In this document: one piece after another, positions 6,401 to 11,260 of the stretch
How positions within the stretch are numbered: the first letter of the stretch is position 1
Layout of the letters: each line of letters starts with the position of its first letter
NCBI GenBank assembly: GCA_964399875.1
Contig: CAYNRQ010000030.1
Span: 1 to 13,332 of the forward strand
DNA from: CAYNRQ01 sp964399875
Lineage (GTDB): Archaea > Aenigmatarchaeota > Aenigmatarchaeia > QMZP01
DNA: 13,332 nt
Direction: 5' to 3'
The notes under the pieces: generated by a model
What the model was told of the DNA's origin: nothing
Seen by the model: only the letters and a program-made list of their open reading frames with translations
Database searches by the model: none
Made by a program: the position numbers and the translations under genes

Positions 6401-7866
6401 GCACCATTGATATAAAGACACCCGTAGATTGTTGTGCAGTTTGCAATGGTGTTGTTTGCAATGGTGTTGTTTGAGCTTGTGTCAAGATAGATTCCATATT
6501 CTGTGTTGCTGTTTATGATGTTGTTTGCAAGAACATTATTGTTAGAGTATGATTCAAGTACTAATCCGGAGCTGTTGTAATCGAGGTTGTAGCTTATGTT
6601 GTTGTTTGCAATGGTGTTGTTTGAGCTTGTGTCAAGATAGATTCCATAGTTGTTATTATCCATGGCCTTGTTGTTTGTTAAATTATTGCCTGAACTGCTT
6701 GAAAGATATATTCCGTCCCAGTTATTGGATCTTGCTGTATTGTTCTCTATTTTTGTATTGTCTGTACCGGACAGGAATAAACCATAGAACTGGTCATGCA
6801 AGGTATTATTATATATATAGGAGTTATCAGCATTGTCAAGTTCTATCCCGATTCCCCCCGAGGATGTTGACATGCTTATATTACAGTTTATAATTGTTGT
6901 GTTTGTCTTGTTGGAATAAACTCCGGAAACAGCCTGTGTGCTGCTTATAGAAAACCCGTTCCCATTGAATGTTATGTTCTCATTGTAGATGATTATGCAA
7001 CTATCTGTTAATGTGTTATCTACTATATTCTGATTCTGGGTATATATGGAATCAGCCTGGGTAAGGTATCCACAGGCAGTAATATTAGGGTCTATAGTAA
7101 GGGAAACCCCCTGGAGTTTTATCTCTGCATCAAAATGCTCTCTCTCGTATCTTGGCATGTTGAATTCGGCCATGATGGAGAAGGGTTTTGATGTGTCAAT
7201 AGAATGGATGCTGCTAATGGGTATGTAATTCAGCCATTTCTTTCTTTCATAATAGGTTGAATCATTAATTCTTTCATAATATATCTCGTATTCATCCGAG
7301 TAATAATACTCAGGCCTGTATTTCTCAAGCCCCCTGAAATAAATAGTATAATTGCTTGTTACTGTTTTTTTTATATTTCTGTCCTCCACCTCTATGTTAA
7401 CCCTGCAGTTCTTTAGATCCTCATTTCCTGAGCCATCCGGATACCAAGAGCACCAGTGCAAAGACCTTGAGTTCAGAATTATATTCGTGTTGTTTGAGAA
7501 TTTGTTTTTATAGAATATAACCTCTTTTTCTCCGCTAAAACTTACATCAGCATTCGTTACAATAGTTGCATTAGGCATTGCGGACGGCTGAATGCCTTTC
7601 GGGGCATGTGGAATAAAAAACAAAAGGGAAATAAATAAGATTATGAGAACAGGGATTGGAAGAATCTTTTTATAAGGTATTTTTGGTTTTTCCTTTAGCA
7701 TGTGAATCTTTCTAGTTTCTGACAACTCTTTTTCTTTTCTCAAAGCCTCTTTTTTTGTTTTGCCCAAATAAATAGCCTTTACTTTTCCGTGCTTGGTTCT
7801 TATAGCTTTATAATAATACGGCCCGACTTTTTTGCCTCTCACCTTTTTGTATATCTTGTAAACCAT
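3499..7866 (-). CDS. Large membrane-anchored surface protein: NosD-like parallel beta-helix with Ig-like modules
   Basis: This is a 1455-residue protein. Residues 1-50 are basic and resemble the archaeal GPYYY-type beta-hairpin (VRGKKVGPYYYK, then GKVKAIYLG). A single transmembrane helix at about 68-87 is preceded by positive charge, so the N-terminus is cytoplasmic and the rest extracellular. After a spacer come NosD-type right-handed beta-helix repeats (from about 270), full of NNTI, SSNN and YGIYL turns. Each of two helix blocks is followed by a carboxypeptidase-regulatory-like Ig module (NDTNGNPVSDANVS). Then come a proline-rich linker (PPAPPV), another Ig-like domain (FEHGEDVTIKVNV) and a C-terminal domain of unknown family, about 1285-1455, that is repeated in the next gene. 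Residues about 583-787 and 895-1099 are identical copies. Sequons are abundant. AGGA at 7872-7875 is the likely ribosome binding site. It is probably a cell-envelope glycoprotein or adhesin. Beta-helix families also include polysaccharide-active enzymes, but I see no catalytic motif. Confidence 0.85.
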   Translation of the reverse strand: MVYKIYKKVRGKKVGPYYYKAIRTKHGKVKAIYLGKTKKEALRKEKELSETRKIHMLKEKPKIPYKKILPIPVLIILFISLLFFIPHAPKGIQPSAMPNATIVTNADVSFSGEKEVIFYKNKFSNNTNIILNSRSLHWCSWYPDGSGNEDLKNCRVNIEVEDRNIKKTVTSNYTIYFRGLEKYRPEYYYSDEYEIYYERINDSTYYERKKWLNYIPISSIHSIDTSKPFSIMAEFNMPRYEREHFDAEIKLQGVSLTIDPNITACGYLTQADSIYTQNQNIVDNTLTDSCIIIYNENITFNGNGFSISSTQAVSGVYSNKTNTTIINCNISMSTSSGGIGIELDNADNSYIYNNTLHDQFYGLFLSGTDNTKIENNTARSNNWDGIYLSSSSGNNLTNNKAMDNNNYGIYLDTSSNNTIANNNISYNLDYNSSGLVLESYSNNNVLANNIINSNTEYGIYLDTSSNNTIANNTIANCTTIYGCLYINGADNNTISGGIINSTGNANYGAYIDSGSENNVIDSVTFYQSTNADVYVAGSNTSINGTFNSNIGIEMGGANKKLSMYGNSSFAGYGINIIANNTIIDLSDHSITGDDTGTDYGIYSDSYNNTTIINGYIYDFTYGIYLLNSKNNNITNIVSSSNSRGINIESSSENTLSQLTTNSNVHGLYLTSSSSNNITGIKSSSNINYGIFLFSSQSNNLTSITSYSNGYGIYISSSPDNNLTDGNLSENTNDDVYLTSSTNIIFLNATYSLQNESVLSNSQLTRKWYFRAYVNDTNGNPVSDANVSAYNITSSLVENLITNSTGWTALGELIDYTSNGTRSIYSNYTVYVKNNNYPDAIHTYNVTVNQNSLQYVLTMGDIDICYTLSTPGTYTIRSNISTDSTCFNIQTNNVTLDLSDHSITGDDTGTDYGIYSDSYNNTTIINGYIYDFTYGIYLLNSKNNNITNIVSSSNSRGINIESSSENTLSQLTTNSNVHGLYLTSSSSNNITGIKSSSNINYGIFLFSSQSNNLTSITSYSNGYGIYISSSPDNNLTDGNLSENTNDDVYLTSSTNIIFLNATYSLQNESVLSNSQLTRKWYFRAYVNDTNGNPVSDANVSLVNVTSNLINYSLTDSSGLTPVYNIIEYSHNGTRIYWKPYNVTAERTGYLANSSLMNFSYNIQWNITLTLPPAPPVVGEPKTYLIDIERVTFEHGEDVTIKVNVTDANGANDISSVVLTLIDSDSTVILNNETMTNVSSITNGYIYQYIYSIPITAATGTWDIYVYANDSENEWDSNTTQFKIAYASTLQVKLALNNTNNLVYIPGTGIVASSAISNTTYTSPAHYYLASYLNNLVRALVHSGQTPLSINISRSGSYHTIEVSQRLSNSKTLLVFTRGDWSTVENRIALIEQGKFLASLIPSFAHGLGIRYRIKLLLDYSNINLQGNVTIQNGYRQLVIENMGVSGKKQIINLRVV
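3613..3988. repeat. 376-bp perfect direct repeat, copy 2 (3' part of the large surface-protein gene)
   Basis: This is the partner of 3033-3408. It encodes the central ~125 residues of the C-terminal domain. No substitution was found over the whole block on line-by-line comparison, including at synonymous positions. Confidence 0.95.
4571..5183. repeat. 613-bp perfect direct repeat, copy 1 (within the large surface-protein gene)
   Basis: It matches 5507-6119 exactly at an offset of 936 bp (312 codons, so in frame). It encodes the second beta-helix block and the start of its Ig module. Beyond both edges the two encoded segments remain similar but diverged, for example NVSLVNVTSNL versus NVSAYNITSSL. 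Confidence 0.95.
5507..6119. repeat. 613-bp perfect direct repeat, copy 2 (within the large surface-protein gene)
   Basis: This is the partner of 4571-5183 and encodes the first of the two identical beta-helix blocks. The edges are sharp: at 5506 versus 4570 and at 6120 versus 5184 the bases already differ. Confidence 0.95.
6450..6498. repeat. 49-bp beta-helix coil repeat, copy 1
   Basis: It is identical to 6600-6648 (offset 150 bp, 50 codons) and encodes the coil motif YLDTSSNNTIANN. A 15-bp tandem unit (TTGCAATGGTGTTGT) is present twice at 6441-6470. These are short repeats of the beta-helix turns, older in style than the long blocks. Confidence 0.85.
6600..6648. repeat. 49-bp beta-helix coil repeat, copy 2
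   Basis: This is the partner of 6450-6498 in the same reading frame, one 50-codon step away in the beta-helix domain. Confidence 0.85.
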
Positions 7867-7908
7867 AAAAATCCTATTTTCGATATGCAGTGCGCAATTT
7901 GTAGTGCA

Positions 7909-7923
7909 ATAATTATTATATTG
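7909..7923 (-). promoter_or_regulatory. Candidate TATA box for the surface-protein unit
   Basis: The minus strand reads CAATATAATAATTAT, centred about 50 nt upstream of the ATG at 7866. It would give a leader of about 25 nt that contains the AGGA ribosome binding site at 7872-7875. It is assigned by position and composition only. Confidence 0.45.
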
Positions 7924-8003
7924 GTGGGACCCTATTAAATATTAATTATGTATTAAACTCCTTTGCAGTATAAATCTAGAATATCAGCATATCCAGGGTG
8001 AGC

Positions 8004-8107
8004 ATCAACTGAAATTGGAGTTTGCTGAATCAACCTTTATTTCAAATTAAAGGTGGATACGGATTTGATTCAACAGATGTTGCCTCGCCAAGATCTGCTG
8101 TTGATTC
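8004..8107. promoter_or_regulatory. Repeated ATCAAC / GTTGAT half-sites with an imperfect dyad upstream of the transporter operon
   Basis: ATCAAC occurs at 8004-8009 and 8029-8034, and TTCAAC at 8069-8074. The inverse GTTGAT lies at 8100-8105. GATTCAACAG (8067-8076) and CTGTTGATTC (8098-8107) form a dyad with one mismatch. GAATCAAC (8027-8034) is also an exact complement of GTTGATTC (8100-8107), so two pairings compete. All sit just upstream of the predicted TATA box. They may be protein-binding sites. The 285-bp gap 7867-8151 otherwise shows no convincing gene. Confidence 0.4.
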
Positions 8108-8120
8108 GTGAAAGCAACAT

Positions 8121-8128
8121 CATATTTA
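8121..8128 (+). promoter_or_regulatory. Candidate TATA box for the MgtE operon
   Basis: CATATTTA is centred about 27 nt before the ATG at 8152. That is the spacing expected for a leaderless archaeal transcript. No ribosome binding site precedes this ATG, which agrees with leaderless initiation. Confidence 0.5.
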
Positions 8129-8151
8129 TCTGGGAATAGCAAATAATTAAT

Positions 8152-8724
8152 ATGGTAATTGCAAAATCAATTAGTAGGATAGTTAAAGAAACTGCGCCAA
8201 TAATAACAGTTTATGCTGTTCTTGAACTCTTGGCTGGTGGTATTCTAACAGGCATGTCCAATGAAATGAAAACACTGCCTGGTCTTGTTATTTTAATACC
8301 ACCCCTGCTTGATATGAGAGGGAACATTGGCTCTGCATTTGGTGCAAGGATGGGCTCTGCCCTGCATCTTGGTTATATAAGGCCGCTCAGGATCACAAAG
8401 GTACTGAAAACCAACATATACTCTTCACTTATCCTTAGCTTTTTCATGTCGTTTTTATTGGGTATTATTGCATGGTTAGCGTGTTTTTTAACAGGCAGTT
8501 TCTGTATCACCTTTACTGCTTTTATATTGATATCTGTTATTGCAGGTTTCTCCTCTGGTGTTGTAATCACTTTTATTGCTATAGGTGTTTCAGAGATAAG
8601 CTATAGAAAAGGTCTTGATCCTGATGATATAACAACGCCCACTATTTCAAGTCTGGGAGATATAGTAACTATTCTCTGCTTGCTGCTAACTGTTAAATTT
8701 GTTTTGGGGGTGGGATTGATATGA
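8152..8724 (+). CDS. MgtE/SLC41-type divalent-cation transporter, first half-subunit
   Basis: This 190-residue membrane protein corresponds to a single MgtE transmembrane domain. It lacks the cytoplasmic N and CBS domains that gate bacterial MgtE. About five hydrophobic segments are visible, from about residues 16-34 to 170-189. Family signatures are PPLLDMRGNIGSAFGARMGSALHLG-like at 50-74 (the GN-G-S motif is intact) and LDPDDITTPTISSLGDI at 155-171. D170 matches the position of the conserved pore aspartate of the family. It overlaps the next half-subunit by 4 nt (ATGA, 8721-8724), so the two are translationally coupled and likely form a heterodimer like the tandem halves of eukaryotic SLC41. 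The probable substrate is Mg2+, but other divalent cations are possible. Gating may come from the PhoU/TrkA-C protein encoded downstream. Confidence 0.87.
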   Translation: MVIAKSISRIVKETAPIITVYAVLELLAGGILTGMSNEMKTLPGLVILIPPLLDMRGNIGSAFGARMGSALHLGYIRPLRITKVLKTNIYSSLILSFFMSFLLGIIAWLACFLTGSFCITFTAFILISVIAGFSSGVVITFIAIGVSEISYRKGLDPDDITTPTISSLGDIVTILCLLLTVKFVLGVGLI

Positions 8725-9272
8725 TATACAGATTAAGAAAAATACTGAAGGAGAGCATGCCTGTTCTAACAATGGCGGCTATTATAAGTATATTTGCTGG
8801 TTTTATTATGAACAGGAATCTGGACATGTTTCTGGCTTTGCCTGGAATAATCATTATTATGCCATCATTCATAAACACAAGCGGCAGCCTAACCTCTGTG
8901 CTTTCCTCAAGACTGAGCTCTGCTCTTCACCTTGGTCTGGTGCATCCAAAGCTGCACAAAACAAAAACACTGGAAAGAAATCTTATTTCCATATACATAA
9001 GCGCTGTGATATCCTTCATGGTAACAGGGATAATAGCTGGTCTTTTCAATATGTTTTTTGGTCTTGAAACCAGCTTTATATTCTTTGCTCTGGCAGTACT
9101 TATAGCAGGATTAAGCAGTGTTGTTTTGTTGTCATTTCTCTCTGTTATATTCAGCTATGTGTCATTTGGCAGGGGCATAGACCCTGATAACTGGGTTATA
9201 CCTATGCTGACAAGCATAGGGGATTTTGTGGGTATATTCTTTTTGTTTTTAATGGTAAGTCTATTCATATAA
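8721..9272 (+). CDS. MgtE/SLC41-type divalent-cation transporter, second half-subunit
   Basis: This 183-residue paralogue of the preceding protein has the same layout: a basic start (YRLRKILK), about five membrane segments, SALHLG at 67-72, and GIDPDNWVIPMLTSIGDF at 152-169, with D168 at the position of the family pore aspartate. The first signature differs. Where the partner has RGNIGS, this subunit has SGSLTS (54-59), so the two halves are not equivalent in the pore region. It starts inside the upstream stop codon (ATGA). The gap to the next gene is 45 bp. Neither half is a fragment of a broken gene, because each has its own start, complete signatures and natural length. The pair probably makes one two-domain transporter in the cytoplasmic membrane. 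Confidence 0.87.
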   Translation: MIYRLRKILKESMPVLTMAAIISIFAGFIMNRNLDMFLALPGIIIIMPSFINTSGSLTSVLSSRLSSALHLGLVHPKLHKTKTLERNLISIYISAVISFMVTGIIAGLFNMFFGLETSFIFFALAVLIAGLSSVVLLSFLSVIFSYVSFGRGIDPDNWVIPMLTSIGDFVGIFFLFLMVSLFI

Positions 9273-9306
9273 GGTATTTAAGCCAAAAAAAATATAATTA
9301 AAACAA

Positions 9307-9310
9307 GGTG
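9307..9310 (+). promoter_or_regulatory. Ribosome binding site of the PhoU/TrkA-C gene
   Basis: GGTG lies 7 nt before the ATG at 9318, within AAGGTGTTAAG. A nearly identical AGGTGTTAA precedes the retropepsin-like gene at 12850. This supports internal initiation within the operon transcript and fixes the start codon. Confidence 0.6.
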
Positions 9311-9317
9311 TTAAGAA

Positions 9318-9935
9318 ATGAAATCAAAAAAAGAGAAAGGCGAGAAAGAGGAAAGGAAGGAAATAATAAAAGACATACTGGATAAAAAAAGGAACGTTAT
9401 AGACCTTATAGTTGAGATGAAGAATCTTACCAGTCTGGCAATAGACCTTGGTTTTTCTGCTCTTTTACTGCAGGATAAAAAGCTTGCAGAAAAGGTAAAG
9501 GAGCTTGAAGAGGAACTTAATATAAAGCAGTATGAGATAGAGACCCTTTGCATGGTGGCTGCAACAAACGTTTCAGAGGCCCTTGGTTTAACATCTGTTA
9601 TAAGGGTTGCTTCTTCTGTAGAGGCCATATCAAATGCTGTGGGGGAATTGACTGACAGTATTTTAAGGGGTATAAAACCGCATCCCATAATAAGCGAGGC
9701 CCTTAAAGCCGCAGCCTACACAGTGGATTATATAAATGTAAGCAAAAAGAGCAAGATTGTGGGCAAAACAATCAAAGAGATAACAAAGGGTGAAGTCACT
9801 GTTGTAGGACTTAAAAGAGAGGACAGCTGGTCTTATCAGCCCAAACCAGAGGACAGAATAGAGGCCGGTGATATAATGGTTATAAGCGGCAGACAATCAA
9901 AATTAAACGAACTTCTAAAAGAAATTAAGAAATAG
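9318..9935 (+). CDS. PhoU-domain / TrkA-C (RCK_C) regulatory protein
   Basis: This is a 205-residue soluble protein. After a charged Lys/Glu-rich start (1-20) comes a PhoU-like helical domain (about 20-118, with MKNLTSLAIDLGFSALLL and the ISNAVGELTDSILRG helix). A TrkA-C/RCK_C domain follows (about 138-205; KIVGKTIKEI, VTVVGLKRE, EDRIEAGDIMVISG), the small ligand-binding module of potassium channel and transporter regulators. There is no Rossmann NAD-binding RCK_N domain and no membrane segment. It is the third gene of the MgtE pair operon, so the likely job is cytoplasmic regulation of that transporter. It could replace the CBS/N domains missing from the half-subunits. That role is inferred from context; the ligand cannot be read from the sequence. 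The gene ends 1 bp before the convergent TFB stop codon. Confidence 0.88.
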   Translation: MKSKKEKGEKEERKEIIKDILDKKRNVIDLIVEMKNLTSLAIDLGFSALLLQDKKLAEKVKELEEELNIKQYEIETLCMVAATNVSEALGLTSVIRVASSVEAISNAVGELTDSILRGIKPHPIISEALKAAAYTVDYINVSKKSKIVGKTIKEITKGEVTVVGLKREDSWSYQPKPEDRIEAGDIMVISGRQSKLNELLKEIKK

Positions 9936-9936
9936 C

Positions 9937-11121
9937 TTATCTTTTCTTTCTTCGTGTTGCCCTTTTGGTTTTTTTTGCTGGGCTTTTTATTTTCTTTGGT
10001 TTTTTCTTTTTGGGGCTTTTTTGGGTTTTCTTTTTGGTTTTTTTTGCTGGGCTTTTTATTTTCTTTGGTTTTTTCTTTTTGGGGCTTTTTTGGGGCTTTT
10101 TTGGGTTTTCTTTCTTGAACACCTTTTTGGGGAGTGGTCTGGTTTTTGCTGGCTCCTCTTCTTCCTTTACCTTCTCTTCCACTTCTTCCTTTATTCCAAG
10201 CTTTTCCACCATTTCCTTGTATCTGTTTCTTATTGTAACCTCTGTTACACCGATTATGTCTGCAACCTCTCTCTGTGTTTTCTTTTCCCCGTTAAGAACA
10301 GCTGCTATATACAGGGCTGCAGCTGCAACACCTATTGGTCCCTTGCCTGATGTAACATCATATTTTGCTGCATCATCAAGAACATCCACTGCATTTACCT
10401 GAACCTTTTCTGAGAGGTTAAGCAAAGAGCCAAACCTTGGAACGTAATCCTGGGCCTTTGCTGGCAAAATCCTTATCCTGAGTTTCCTTGCTATATATCT
10501 GTAGGTCTTTCCTATATCCTTTTTATTTATACCAGATGCTCTAGAGATTTCATCGAGGGTCCTAGGGGCCCCATCTTCTCTACAAGTAGTATAAAGTAAA
10601 GCGGCTATTATAGATTCTGTTGATCTTCCCCTAACAAGGCCCTTTTCCACGGCCTGCTGGTACAATTTGGCAACCTTTTCATGAACAGCCCTTGAAAGAT
10701 GCAAGTATGAAATCAGTCTCTGCAGTTCAGAGAATGCAAAACTAAGATTTCTATCCTTTGATTTTATAAGTCTCTTGTGCCATTTAGTTAGTCTGTAGTA
10801 CTGTGCTCTTTTTTTAGAAGCGACCTTGAAGAGTTCTCCCCTTCCCTTTCCGATCTCTGTGGTTATTCCCTGATCATGTTTGGTTGGTGTTAAAACAGCA
10901 CCTGTTCTTACCCTTCTTCCTCTCTGTTCCTCATCAAATGCCCTCCATTCCTGGGTCAGATCTATCATGGATTCGTTTATAACAGCACCGCAGCTTTCAC
11001 ACACGGTTTCTCCTCTAATATTATCATACCTTATATCCCCGGATCTGCATTCAGGACATTTTGGAGCTGTCTTGGGTTTCTTTTTTGCCACTATTCCCCT
11101 GCTGGATTTTTCCTCTATCAT
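9937..11121 (-). CDS. tfb: Transcription initiation factor B (TFB/TFIIB) with lysine-rich C-terminal tail
   Basis: This 394-residue general transcription factor bridges TBP-bound promoter DNA and RNA polymerase. The zinc ribbon is C22/C25/C41/C44. The B-reader/linker (about 55-95) includes EWRAFDEEQRGRR. Two cyclin repeats follow at about 112-210 and 225-308, and the second ends in the BRE-recognition helix-turn-helix (TQREVADIIGVTEVTIRNRY). The core is complete. Typical archaeal TFBs end near this point, at about 300 residues. Here there follow an acidic linker (311-324) and a strongly basic tail (331-394) made mostly of Lys and Pro. The tail has SPKK at 346-349 and 369-372 and SPAKK at 357-361 and 380-384, encoded by a 69-bp tandem repeat. 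The tail resembles histone-H1-type DNA-binding tails and may add nonspecific DNA affinity. The gene lies downstream of the helicase gene with its own promoter. Confidence 0.95.
   Translation of the reverse strand: MIEEKSSRGIVAKKKPKTAPKCPECRSGDIRYDNIRGETVCESCGAVINESMIDLTQEWRAFDEEQRGRRVRTGAVLTPTKHDQGITTEIGKGRGELFKVASKKRAQYYRLTKWHKRLIKSKDRNLSFAFSELQRLISYLHLSRAVHEKVAKLYQQAVEKGLVRGRSTESIIAALLYTTCREDGAPRTLDEISRASGINKKDIGKTYRYIARKLRIRILPAKAQDYVPRFGSLLNLSEKVQVNAVDVLDDAAKYDVTSGKGPIGVAAAALYIAAVLNGEKKTQREVADIIGVTEVTIRNRYKEMVEKLGIKEEVEEKVKEEEEPAKTRPLPKKVFKKENPKKPQKSPKKKKPKKIKSPAKKTKKKTQKSPKKKKPKKIKSPAKKTKRATRRKKR
9963..10094. repeat. tfb: 69-bp tandem repeat encoding the TFB tail
   Basis: Bases 9963-10025 equal 10032-10094 exactly, giving a 69-bp period (23 codons) and two copies of the QKSPKKKKPKKIKSPAKKTK unit. 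A shorter GGGGCTTTTTT step is repeated at 10081-10103. The period keeps the reading frame. Confidence 0.9.
9969..10094 (+). terminator. T-rich tract opposite the TFB tail, possible terminator of the MgtE operon
   Basis: The plus strand just past the PhoU/TrkA-C stop codon carries many T runs, including eight Ts at 9969-9976. They are the complement of the lysine codons of TFB. Archaeal RNA polymerase is known to terminate at T-rich non-template tracts, so this DNA could end the convergent transcript. This is an inference from position. Confidence 0.4.
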
Positions 11122-11154
11122 ATTATCCTTATTTTTGTTTTTTACCCCTTTTCA

Positions 11155-11168
11155 GTGAAAATTTTCAC
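11155..11168. promoter_or_regulatory. tfb: Perfect 14-bp palindrome in the TFB promoter region (candidate operator)
   Basis: GTGAAAATTTTCAC is its own reverse complement. It lies 34-47 bp upstream of the TFB ATG and downstream of two TATA-like sequences, so a bound protein would contact the start of transcription or block RNA polymerase. The binding protein is unknown; autoregulation is one possibility. Confidence 0.5.
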
Positions 11169-11193
11169 AAATAATATAATATAAGCTTATCCC

Positions 11194-11210
11194 TTTATAA
11201 AGATTTCGCT
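11194..11210 (-). promoter_or_regulatory. tfb: Candidate BRE/TATA promoter of tfb
   Basis: The minus strand reads GCGAAATCTTTATAAAG: a purine-rich BRE-like CGAAA directly before TTTATAAA. Transcription would start near 11172, giving a leader of about 50 nt. CTTATATTATATT (about 11174-11186) and AATATATATACT (about 11217-11229) are alternatives. Confidence 0.5.
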
Positions 11211-11260
11211 ACTCGAGTATATATATTGTGTTTGTCGAGTGCAAAATCGTCAAAATGGTG

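Noticed and set aside
8013..8110. Short open frame without ATG ending GGYGFDSTDVASPRSAVDS, possibly a gene remnant
   Set aside because: It has only about 32 codons between stops, no start codon and no recognised family. It coincides with the inverted repeats, which explain part of its pattern.
7867..8151. Possible tRNA, C/D-box RNA or riboswitch in the intergenic region
   Set aside because: I found no T-arm consensus, no cloverleaf and no correctly ordered C/D boxes. The predicted TATA box lies downstream of the hairpins, so they are probably not transcribed with the operon.
9965..10402. 145-codon plus-strand frame rich in Phe, Gly and Leu that looks like a membrane protein
   Set aside because: It is the complement of the lysine-rich TFB tail. 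The hydrophobicity arises because AAA/AAG codons read as TTT/CTT on the other strand.
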